Of a stretch of DNA of 64,000 nucleotides, positions 17,447 through 24,282 are shown piece after piece. The DNA lies in contig NZ_CP052757.1 of the NCBI RefSeq assembly GCF_009708005.2, positions 682,001 to 746,000 of the forward strand, given 5' to 3'. A program made the position numbers and the translations under genes. Position 1 is the stretch's first letter; every line of letters starts with the position of its first letter. The notes beneath the pieces are model-generated. The model saw only the letters and a list, made by a program, of their open reading frames with translations. It searched no databases and was not told where the DNA came from. This stretch comes from Cellulosimicrobium protaetiae (GTDB lineage: Bacteria > Actinomycetota > Actinomycetes > Actinomycetales > Cellulomonadaceae).

Positions 17447-17474
17447 CGCTACTGCCGGGTGAAGTTGGCGTCAA
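17446..17474 (-). promoter_or_regulatory. Sigma-70-type promoter of the GH87-like gene
   Basis: Read on the minus strand, the -35 box is TTGACG (17474-17469) and the -10 box TAGCGT (17451-17446), separated by exactly 17 bases. The predicted start site is near 17439, giving a 5' leader of about 200 bases. It is the best-spaced promoter near this gene. Confidence 0.6.
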
Positions 17475-17506
17475 GAGATGCCGCAAGCACCCGATACGCC
17501 CGGATA

Positions 17507-17569
17507 CCGCCGAGATAGAACCCTGGTCGCGCGAGGTAGAACCCTGGTAGCCCGAGATAGAACCCTGGT
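17507..17569. repeat. Three-unit 21-bp array, copy A
   Basis: Three adjoining 21-bp units, each ending in the invariant TAGAACCCTGGT (at 17516, 17537 and 17558), with a GC-rich nine-base lead that varies but keeps CGA near its end. The array is followed by TCTTGTGC, about 37 bp of GC-rich sequence and then hairpin element 2. The same array, tail and hairpin order recurs inverted at 21684-21811. The units are too short and lack spacers for CRISPR. Confidence 0.85.
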
Positions 17570-17606
17570 TCTTGTGCGCGACGGCGGTCTGGTCACCTGG
17601 GGTGGG

Positions 17607-17699
17607 CGGGGCGGGTGGTGGTGCCGCGTCTACCATCCGCCGCTCGTTCCTCGCGGCTCCCGCCAGGCCCGCCACGACGCGGCACCACCACCCACCCCG
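17607..17699. repeat. Hairpin element 2 with conserved 49-nt loop
   Basis: Arms of 22 bp (17607-17628 and 17678-17699, 21 of 22 paired) flank a 49-nt loop (17629-17677). The loop is 46/49 identical to that of element 1 at 6925-6973, while the stem shares no sequence with that stem. It sits between diverging genes (GH87-like on minus, small membrane protein on plus), so a simple terminator role fits less well here than for element 1. Confidence 0.85.
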
Positions 17700-17802
17700 A
17701 CCCGGCTCCGTCTCGCCCTGGTCGTCGCGCACCCCGGGCGACAGTCCGCGGTGGACGACCTGGTGCTGCGAGGGGCGGGCTCGGGGCCGGTAGGGTCCGC
17801 GC

Positions 17803-17973
17803 ATGGGAATCGGGCCGATCTACCCGCTGCTGATCCTGCTCTACGTCGCCGTGATCGCGACCGTCGCCGTCCTGGTGATCTGGGCGTTGATCCTCACGAT
17901 CCGGCTGCTGCGCAGCGTGCTCGCGGAGCGCGACGCCCGAGCCCGCGCGGGCTGGACGCCGCCGCCTGCGTAG
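17803..17973 (+). CDS. 56-residue single-helix membrane protein
   Basis: A short frame of 56 residues from ATG 17803 to TAG 17971. A hydrophobic core (LLILLYVAVIATVAVLVIWA and a second part LILTIRLL) forms one long or two tight helices. A basic and acidic tail ends in WTPPPA. The upstream GTAGGG gives a weak ribosome site. Codon use matches the surrounding genes, which favours a real small protein. It converges on the flavin reductase gene, with stops 15 bp apart. Function is not recognised. Confidence 0.6.
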   Translation: MGIGPIYPLLILLYVAVIATVAVLVIWALILTIRLLRSVLAERDARARAGWTPPPA

Positions 17974-17988
17974 GACCTCGGCCGCCCT

Positions 17989-18849
17989 TCAGTCGCCCGC
18001 GGGCCCGAAGCGCTCGGTCTTGACCCGAGCCGGGTCGTGGCCGAGCGAGACGAGCTGTCGTGCCACGGCCTCGACGAACCCCGTCGGCCCGCACACGAAG
18101 CACGCGGGCTCGATCTCGGCGGGCCACCCCCACGCGGCGAGGTCGCGGCGTTCGAGGCGACCGGGTCCGCGCATCGCGCCGAGCGGGGCGGAGCGGGTGA
18201 ACACGACCTGGGTGTCGAGGCCGTCGTGCGCGGCGGCGAGCCGGTCGAGGTCGTCGACGTACAGCCGGTCCTCGGGGCGGCGCACCGAGTAGACGAGCCG
18301 GAACGGCGTGCGGTCGCCCGCGTCGCGTCGCGTGCGGAGCATCGCCATGAGCGGGACGAGCCCCGACCCGCCCGCGGCGAGGAGCACCGGGGTCCCGGCG
18401 TCGTGCTCCGGCGACCACACGAACCACCCACCGATCGGTCCGCGCAGCTCGATCGGGTCGCCGACCGTGAACACGTCGGTGAGGTAGGTCGAGACCTCCC
18501 CGCCGGGGACGCGCTGGACGGTGACCTCCACCCGTGCGGGGGAGCCGCCGTCGGGATCGACGCCGTCGCGCACCCCGGTGGGCGACGCGCCCGGGGAGGG
18601 GGCGTCGTCGGGCAGGGACGCGCGCGTCGCCGCGCTGCCGATCGAGTAGCTGCGCTCGGCGGTGTAGCCGTCGGGGGCGGTGAGCCGCAGGTCCACGTGC
18701 TGTCCCGCCAGGTGCCCGGGCCACGCGGGGACCTCGAGCACGAGCGTCCGGGCGGACGGGCTCTCCTCCCACGCGTCGACGAGCGTCGCGACCTGCCAGC
18801 GCGACGGCGTCGCGTACCGGGCGCCGAGGCGGACCGGCGCCTCAGTCAC
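17989..18849 (-). CDS. FAD/NAD(P)H oxidoreductase, ferredoxin reductase-like
   Basis: A 286-residue flavin reductase. The FAD domain contains ERSYSIGS (RxYS motif) near residue 65. The NAD(P) domain contains LLAAGGSGLVPLMAMLR and ends with ACFVCGPTGFVEAV, the CGP motif of FNR enzymes. No iron-sulfur domain is present. The GTG start overlaps the stop of the molybdopterin oxidoreductase gene by eight bases, a frequent actinobacterial pairing. It likely feeds electrons from NAD(P)H to, or receives them from, that partner in the cytoplasm. Confidence 0.85.
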   Translation of the reverse strand: MTEAPVRLGARYATPSRWQVATLVDAWEESPSARTLVLEVPAWPGHLAGQHVDLRLTAPDGYTAERSYSIGSAATRASLPDDAPSPGASPTGVRDGVDPDGGSPARVEVTVQRVPGGEVSTYLTDVFTVGDPIELRGPIGGWFVWSPEHDAGTPVLLAAGGSGLVPLMAMLRTRRDAGDRTPFRLVYSVRRPEDRLYVDDLDRLAAAHDGLDTQVVFTRSAPLGAMRGPGRLERRDLAAWGWPAEIEPACFVCGPTGFVEAVARQLVSLGHDPARVKTERFGPAGD

Positions 18850-19441
18850 CCTGGTACCTCTGCTCCCGCCACGGGTCGCCGAGGTCGTGGTAGCCCAGTC
18901 GCTCCCAGAACCCCTGACGGTCCATGGGCATGAGCGTGATGCTGTTGACCCACTTGGCCGACTTCCAGAAGTACAGGTGCGGGACGAGCAGCCGCGCCGG
19001 GCCGCCGTGCACGGGGTGCAGGGGTGCGCCGTCGAACGTGTGCACGACCCACGCCTTGCCGCCCAGCAGCTCCGCGACCGGGAGATTCGTCGTGTAGCCG
19101 CCGTAGCAGCCGATCATCGCGAAGTCGGCGGTCGACTCGACGTCGGCGAGGAGCGTGTCGAGCGAGACGCCGCGCCACGACGTCCCGAACTTGGACCAGC
19201 GGGTCACGCAGTGGATGTCGACGGTCGGTTCGTCCTGGGGGAGCGCCATGAGGTCCGCCCACGACCACGCGTGCGTCGTGCCGGTCTCGGTGGTGACGTC
19301 GAGCCGCCAGGTCGCGGTGTCGACGCGCGGTGTGGGCCCCGCCGAGAGCACCGGGAACCCGGTCTCGACGTACTGGCCCGGCGGGAGCGCCACGCCTTGC
19401 GGGCGCGGCCGGCCGTGGAAGCCGGGGGTGAGTGTGCTCAT
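18842..19441 (-). CDS. Molybdopterin-dependent oxidoreductase, sulfite oxidase-like
   Basis: A 199-residue single-domain member of the sulfite oxidase/MsrP fold. The molybdenum-ligand cysteine is in DIHCVTRWSKFGTSWRGV, and a later GGPARLLVPHLYFWKSAKWV segment is typical of the family. There is no Tat signal peptide, so unlike MsrP it should stay in the cytoplasm, consistent with its translational coupling to the flavin reductase. The substrate is unknown. It begins 39 bp from the stop of the upstream TetR gene and may be cotranscribed with it. Confidence 0.87.
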   Translation of the reverse strand: MSTLTPGFHGRPRPQGVALPPGQYVETGFPVLSAGPTPRVDTATWRLDVTTETGTTHAWSWADLMALPQDEPTVDIHCVTRWSKFGTSWRGVSLDTLLADVESTADFAMIGCYGGYTTNLPVAELLGGKAWVVHTFDGAPLHPVHGGPARLLVPHLYFWKSAKWVNSITLMPMDRQGFWERLGYHDLGDPWREQRYQGD

Positions 19442-19480
19442 GGCCCACGGTAGGCGCGGTGCCCGACGGCGCGCCAGGGC

Positions 19481-20131
19481 TCAGGCGTCCGTGCCCCCGG
19501 TGGGTGGTGCGGCGACGAGCCGCACGACGGCGTCGCGCAGCCAGGCGCGGTAGCGCTCGGCGGACCAGCCCGCGCCCGCGACGAAGTGCGTCCAGCCCTC
19601 GGGGGCGAGGAGGTAGGACAGCGCCTCTGCCGCCTCGTCCCGGGCGGAGCAGGGGCGGAATCCGTGCGCGGCGAGCACGTCGACGCTCGCCCGCAGGTCG
19701 GCGCGGCGGCGTTCGAGGAGCGCGTCGAGCTCCGCGGCGACGGCCTCGTCGGAGCGTGCAGCCGACGTGAACGCGGACCACAGGCCCGCGACCCGCTCGT
19801 TCGCCGCCGCGACGAGCGCGACGAGGCCGTCGAGGAACGCCTCGGGATCGGACGCCTCCGCCACCGCCTGGCCGTCTGGTCGTGCCGCGAGGGACTCCTT
19901 GCCCTCCGAGCCCGCGAAGGTGACTTCGAACGCGGCGAGCAGCAGCGCCCGCTTAGGACCGTGCGCCTTGACCGTCTCGAGCGAGACGCCCGCGCGCTCG
20001 GCGACGCGCGCGAGGGTCGTGCGTTCGTAGCCGTGCTCGGCGAGCTCCTCGGCGGCCGCACGCACGACGCGCTCGCGCGTCCGGGCGGCCTGCTCGGCGC
20101 GGAGGTCGGAGGTGTAGACGCGAGGCACCAC
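19481..20131 (-). CDS. TetR-family repressor, divergent to glycosyltransferase
   Basis: A 216-residue regulator. The N-terminal DNA-binding domain reads RERVVRAAAEELAEHGYERT, then LARVAERAGVSLETVKAHGP, a helix-turn-helix with the usual TetR spacing. The C-terminal ligand domain is helical and unassigned. The start is one of two adjacent GTG codons (20131 or 20128). It faces the glycosyltransferase gene across a 156-bp gap that holds a promoter with a dyad between its boxes, so it probably represses that gene and itself. Confidence 0.87.
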   Translation of the reverse strand: MVPRVYTSDLRAEQAARTRERVVRAAAEELAEHGYERTTLARVAERAGVSLETVKAHGPKRALLLAAFEVTFAGSEGKESLAARPDGQAVAEASDPEAFLDGLVALVAAANERVAGLWSAFTSAARSDEAVAAELDALLERRRADLRASVDVLAAHGFRPCSARDEAAEALSYLLAPEGWTHFVAGAGWSAERYRAWLRDAVVRLVAAPPTGGTDA

Positions 20132-20133
20132 TA

Positions 20134-20162
20134 TTGACTACCCCTTAGAGGTGATGAATACT
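20134..20162 (+). promoter_or_regulatory. Glycosyltransferase promoter with internal TetR-type dyad
   Basis: TTGACT (20134-20139) and AATACT (20157-20162) are separated by exactly 17 bases. The spacer contains ACCCCTTAGAGGT (20140-20152), an imperfect dyad with five of six matching arm positions, placed where a bound repressor would block polymerase. The diverging TetR gene starts only three bases from the -35 box. Confidence 0.65.
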
Positions 20163-20287
20163 CCAGACGGTTGCTCGATCTTCTCACACGCCGTCTCCCC
20201 CCATCGGCGTCACCGCGCAGACGGCCCGGTCCTGCGCCTTCCCGTCCCACCGGCGCGACCCGCGCCGCCACGAGAGAGGCACCACCG

Positions 20288-21592
20288 ATGGCCGCCGTCC
20301 TGCTCTGCTCCACCCCCGTGCACGCCCACGTCACCCCGCTGCTCGCCGTCACCCGCGCGCTCGTCTCCCGCGGGCACGACGTCCGGTTCCTCACCGGTGC
20401 TCGCTTCGCCGCCGCCGTCGAGGACGCCGGGGCCGAGCACCTCCCGCTCCCTGCCGAGGCCGACTTCGACGACCGCGACCTCGCCGCGGCGTTCCCCGGT
20501 CGCGCGGGGCGTACCGGGCTCGACGCGATCCGGCACGACATGCTGGAGATCTTCGTCGGGCCCGGCGCCGCGCAGCACCGGGCGGTGCTCGACGCCCTCG
20601 CCGAGCGCCCGACCGACGTCGTGCTCGTCGAACCGCTGTTCCTCGGCGCGATGGCCCTCGTCGCGGTGCCCGCCGAGCACCGCCCGCCCGTGCTCGCGCT
20701 CGGGATCTTCCCGCTCGGCCTCAAGAGCGACCGGACCGCGCCGTTCGGTCTCGGGGTCCTCCCCGCGCGAGGACCGCTCGGCGTGCTGCGCAACCGCGCG
20801 CTGCACCGGTTCGTGGAGGGGGTCGCGTTCGCCGCACCGCAGCGCGCCGCGCAGGACATGGTCCGCGCGGCGGGCCGGGAGCCGAGCAGCACCTTCTTCC
20901 TCGGCTGGCCCGCGGACGCGGACGCCGTCGTGCAGCTCACCGTCCCCGAGCTCGAGTACCCGCGGCCCGACGTCGCGACGCCGGTCCGGTTCGTCGGCCC
21001 GCCGCGCCCCGCCCCGGGAGGCGGCGACCTCCCGGAGTGGTGGGGCGACCTCGGCACCCGCCGACCGGTCGTGCACGTCACGCAGGGGACCGTCGCGAAC
21101 GAGGATCCGACCCAGCTCCTCGTCCCCACGCTGCGCGCGCTCGCCGACGAGGACGTGCTCGTCGTCGCGGCGACGGGTGGGCGGCCGGTCGCGTCGCTCG
21201 GGGCGCTCCCGGCGAACGCGCGCGCGGCCGAGTACCTCCCGTACGACGCGCTGCTCCCGCGCACGTCCGTCCTCGTCACCAACGGCGGCTACGGCGGCGT
21301 GCACCACGCGCTGCGGCACGGCGTCCCCGTGGTCGTCGCGGGCAAGACCGAGGACAAGGCGGAGGTCGCCGCGCGCGTCGCGTGGACCGGCGCCGGCGTG
21401 CGGCTGCGGACGAGCACCCCGCGGCCCGGCCAGGTGCGGCGCGCGGTCCGTCGTCTGCTCGCCGACCCGTCGTACGCGCGGGCCAGCGCACGCCTCGGCG
21501 AGCGCATCGCCGCCTCGCCGGGCGAGGACGGCGTCGTCGACGTCGTCGAGGAGGTCGTCGCCGCGCGCGAGGCGTCCCGCGCCGTCCGCTGA
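20288..21592 (+). CDS. GT1/MGT-type glycosyltransferase
   Basis: A 434-residue UDP-glycosyltransferase of the macrolide glycosyltransferase group. The N-terminal half starts [20 protein letters not shown], the acceptor-side pattern with the conserved GH/AHV histidine. The C-terminal nucleotide-sugar half has [11 protein letters not shown] and [20 protein letters not shown] followed by [15 protein letters not shown] 20288 follows GAGAGAGG; upstream in-frame codons lack a ribosome site. It probably glycosylates a small hydrophobic molecule or antibiotic, with the neighbouring TetR protein sensing it. The substrate is inferred. Confidence 0.88.
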   Translation: MAAVLLCSTPVHAHVTPLLAVTRALVSRGHDVRFLTGARFAAAVEDAGAEHLPLPAEADFDDRDLAAAFPGRAGRTGLDAIRHDMLEIFVGPGAAQHRAVLDALAERPTDVVLVEPLFLGAMALVAVPAEHRPPVLALGIFPLGLKSDRTAPFGLGVLPARGPLGVLRNRALHRFVEGVAFAAPQRAAQDMVRAAGREPSSTFFLGWPADADAVVQLTVPELEYPRPDVATPVRFVGPPRPAPGGGDLPEWWGDLGTRRPVVHVTQGTVANEDPTQLLVPTLRALADEDVLVVAATGGRPVASLGALPANARAAEYLPYDALLPRTSVLVTNGGYGGVHHALRHGVPVVVAGKTEDKAEVAARVAWTGAGVRLRTSTPRPGQVRRAVRRLLADPSYARASARLGERIAASPGEDGVVDVVEEVVAAREASRAVR

Positions 21593-21683
21593 CCGAGGGC
21601 AGGCTCGGGAGATTCCCCGACCCGAGCAGGGCGCGGAGCGTCACGAGTGGTGACGGCAGACCACGGTGAGTCGAAGCCGGGCG

Positions 21684-21711
21684 GGGTGGGTGGTGGCACC
21701 ACCGCCCACCC
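21684..21711. repeat. Loop-less hairpin of the array element
   Basis: GGGTGGGTGGTGG (21684-21696) pairs with 21699-21711 around a two-base loop, 12 of 13 positions matching. Its stem resembles that of element 2 but the 49-nt loop is absent, as if deleted. It lies between converging genes (glycosyltransferase and sdaA), so it can also serve as terminator. Confidence 0.75.
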
Positions 21712-21748
21712 GACCACCCAAGGCGACCATGCGTCGTCGGGCACAAGA

Positions 21749-21811
21749 ACCAGGGTTCTACTTCGGCCGACCACGGTTCTACTTCGCGGGACCACGGTTC
21801 TCCTTCGGCGC
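21749..21811. repeat. Three-unit 21-bp array, copy B (inverted)
   Basis: Three 21-bp units starting at 21749, 21770 and 21791, each beginning ACCASGGTTCTM, the reverse complement of the array A core. It is preceded by GCACAAGA, the reverse complement of the array A tail, and by the loop-less hairpin. The last unit ends two bases before the sdaA stop codon. Confidence 0.85.
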
Positions 21812-21813
21812 GG

Positions 21814-23256
21814 TCAGCACTCGACGACGTTGACCGCGAGGCCGCCCGTCGAGGTCTCCTTGTACTTGGTCGACATGTCGACGCCGGTCTGGCGCATCGT
21901 CTCGATGACGGTGTCGAGCGAGACGACGTGCGAGCCGTCACCCTGGAGCGCGAGCCGCGCCGCGGAGACGGCGGTGCACGCGGCGATGGCGTTGCGCTCG
22001 ATGCACGGCACCTGGACGAGGCCGCCGACGGGGTCGCACGTGAGCCCGAGGTTGTGCTCCATCGCGATCTCGGCGGCGTTCTCGACCTGGGCCGGGGTTC
22101 CGCCGAGCACGGCGCAGATCGCGCCCGCGGCCATCGAGCACGCCGAGCCGACCTCGCCCTGGCAGCCCGCCTCCGCGCCGGAGATCGACGCGTTGCGCTT
22201 GTAGAGCGCGCCGATCGCCGCGGCGGTGAGGAGGTACGTGCGCATGGCCCGACGTCGGCGCGCCGGGTCCGCCGCGACGTCCGGGTGGGTGCGCAGGAAG
22301 TGGCGCCCGACCGCGGGGATGATGCCGGCGGCGCCGTTCGTCGGGGCGGTCACGACGCGGCGCCCGTCGGCGTTCTCCTCGTTGACGGCCATCGCGAAGG
22401 CCTGGAGCCACTCGATCGTCGTGTCGGCGCCGCGCTCGTCGGCGAGCTCGAGGCGCTCGCGCTGCGCGCGTGCCCGACGGCGGACCCTGAGCCGCCCGGG
22501 CAGCACACCGTCGCGCTCCAGCCCGGCGTCGACGCACGCGCTCATCGTGTCCCAGATCCGGTCGACACCCGCCTCGACCTCGGCCGCGGGGCGCAGGGCG
22601 GACTCGTTCGCCCACGCGACCGCGGCGATCGAGGTGCGCTCGCGCTCGCACAGCGCGAGGAGCTCGGCGGCGTTGGCGAAGGGGAACGGGACGCCGTCGG
22701 GCTCGGTGCTCGGGTCGATCGCCTCGCCCGCGAGCTCGGCGCCGAGCTGCGCGGCCTCGTTCGCGGCGGCGTCCGCGAGCTCGGCAGCGGTGAGGACGAA
22801 GCCACCGCCGACCGAGTAGTAGTCCTCCTCGGCGAGCGTCGTGCCGTCCGCGTCGAGAGCGGTGAAGCGCATCCCGTTGGGGTGGCCGGGCATCCGGGTC
22901 AGGGGAGCGAGGCGCACGTCCTCGCTCGCCATGGTGATGCGGTGCCGGCCGAGCAGCGCGACGGGCGCGCCGTCGCCGAGCTTCTCCCACGAGCCGGGGA
23001 CCCGGGCCGGGTCGCACGTCTCGGGGTCGAGGCCGAGCAGGCCCGCGACGACCGCGTCGGGCGTCCCGTGGCCGACGCCCGTCGCCCCGAGCGACCCGCA
23101 CAGGGCGACCCGCAGGCCTGCGACCCCACCGAGCGCGCCACGGTCCTCCAGCGTCGCGACGAACGCCTTCGCGGCCCGCATCGGTCCGACGGTGTGCGAG
23201 CTCGACGGACCCACGCCGACGGAGAAGAGGTCGAGGACCGACACGTACGCGCTCAT
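21814..23256 (-). CDS. sdaA: L-serine ammonia-lyase (single chain, iron-sulfur)
   Basis: A 480-residue cytoplasmic enzyme that deaminates L-serine to pyruvate. The N-terminal beta domain starts [20 protein letters not shown], a family hallmark. The alpha domain carries the cluster cysteines in [12 protein letters not shown] and [16 protein letters not shown], and the C terminus ends [11 protein letters not shown], the tail cysteine that plugs the active site in this family. The length is normal for the one-gene form. The start is ATG 23256; an in-frame ATG nine bases earlier is possible. Its 3' end adjoins array B. Confidence 0.95.
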   Translation of the reverse strand: MSAYVSVLDLFSVGVGPSSSHTVGPMRAAKAFVATLEDRGALGGVAGLRVALCGSLGATGVGHGTPDAVVAGLLGLDPETCDPARVPGSWEKLGDGAPVALLGRHRITMASEDVRLAPLTRMPGHPNGMRFTALDADGTTLAEEDYYSVGGGFVLTAAELADAAANEAAQLGAELAGEAIDPSTEPDGVPFPFANAAELLALCERERTSIAAVAWANESALRPAAEVEAGVDRIWDTMSACVDAGLERDGVLPGRLRVRRRARAQRERLELADERGADTTIEWLQAFAMAVNEENADGRRVVTAPTNGAAGIIPAVGRHFLRTHPDVAADPARRRRAMRTYLLTAAAIGALYKRNASISGAEAGCQGEVGSACSMAAGAICAVLGGTPAQVENAAEIAMEHNLGLTCDPVGGLVQVPCIERNAIAACTAVSAARLALQGDGSHVVSLDTVIETMRQTGVDMSTKYKETSTGGLAVNVVEC

Positions 23257-23300
23257 GGGGACCATGGTCGCACCTCGTCCCACGATGCGAGCGACTTTTG

Positions 23301-23954
23301 CTATAGCGAGTGGCCCAGGTCGCGCGTCCGGCCCCGCGCGTTCAGGACGACCGGGCACGTCGCGAGGTGGTCGTCGACGAGCCCGCACGCCTGCATCGCC
23401 GCGTACGCCGTCGTCGGCCCGACGAACCGGAACCCGTGCTTCTTGAGCGCCTTCGACAGCGCGGTCGACTCGGGCGTGAGCCCGGGGACGTCGCCCCACG
23501 TCGCGGGGCGCTCGCGGCGGGGCGGCGGCGCGAACGACCAGATCAGCTCGTCGAGCGTGCGCCCGCTCTTCTGGAGCGCCAGCAGGGCGCGCGCGTTGTC
23601 GATCGTCGCCGTGATCTTCTGCCGGTTGCGGATGATGCGCGCGTCGCCGAGCAGGCGCTCGACGTCGGGCTCGCCGAACGCGGCGACGACCGCCGGGTCG
23701 AACCCCGCGAACACCTCGCGGAACGCCGGGCGCTTGCGCAGCACGGTGATCCAGGACAGGCCCGACTGGAACCCCTCGAGCACGAGCCGCTCGAACAGCG
23801 CCGTGTCCCCGTGCACCGGGACCGCCCACTCGGTGTCGTGGTACTCCTCGTAGAGCGGGTCGCCGTCGCCGAAGCACCGGGCGCCGGGGCGCGGGGCGAC
23901 GGGCGCGTCGTCGGGCGCCGCGAGCGGCGCGGTCGGGGTCGTGTCGGTCGTCAT
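23301..23954 (-). CDS. tag: DNA-3-methyladenine glycosylase I
   Basis: A 217-residue base-excision repair glycosylase that removes 3-methyladenine from alkylated DNA. It has the N-terminal zinc cysteine in ARCFGDGDPLYEEYHDTEWA, LFERLVLEGFQSGLSWITVL (helix with the conserved QSGLSW), RIIRNRQKI and AYAAMQACGLVDDHLATC with the remaining zinc ligands. An alanine/proline-rich lead of about 30 residues precedes the core. ATG 23954 is chosen over an upstream start at 23984. It is 44 bp from sdaA on the same strand. Confidence 0.94.
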   Translation of the reverse strand: MTTDTTPTAPLAAPDDAPVAPRPGARCFGDGDPLYEEYHDTEWAVPVHGDTALFERLVLEGFQSGLSWITVLRKRPAFREVFAGFDPAVVAAFGEPDVERLLGDARIIRNRQKITATIDNARALLALQKSGRTLDELIWSFAPPPRRERPATWGDVPGLTPESTALSKALKKHGFRFVGPTTAYAAMQACGLVDDHLATCPVVLNARGRTRDLGHSL

Positions 23955-24282
23955 GGGTCCCACTCTGCCGCGGTCCGCCGACACGCGTCGTGACGGACGG
24001 CGCCGCCCGGGACGGGGCGCTCCGACGGCGACCTGTGGTCGGCCGAGGATCGGCGGGAGCGCGCGTTCGTGCCATGACGTCGCCGGGTCCGGCGCATCTT
24101 GCCAACACCTCGCATCGCGGGGTTCTGCTTGTTTCTGCTTGTTTGGACCAATCTATTGACAGACTCTTCCACTACGAGTGGACTGGACCACCGGAGCGGG
24201 TTTGTGCTCGCCCCGAACGAACGGCACGTCATCAGCAGCGGGAGCGGCGCGCGGCGTCCGGTCCCGGACCAACGGAGGTCCC
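23955..24282. other. Divergent intergenic region with hexosaminidase promoter signals
   Basis: 328 bp between tag and the GH20 gene, including a stretch AT-rich for this window. It holds a perfect 10-bp tandem repeat (CTGCTTGTTT at 24125 and 24135), a TTGACA -35 box at 24156-24161 and a dyad CCACT-ACG-AGTGG at 24169-24181, about where a -10 box would lie. No -10 box is convincing. The dyad could be a sugar-responsive operator. No open frame here looks coding. Confidence 0.45.

Noticed and set aside
17507-17569. Possible CRISPR array
   Set aside because: Only three units, 21-bp period without separate spacers, and no cas genes in the window.
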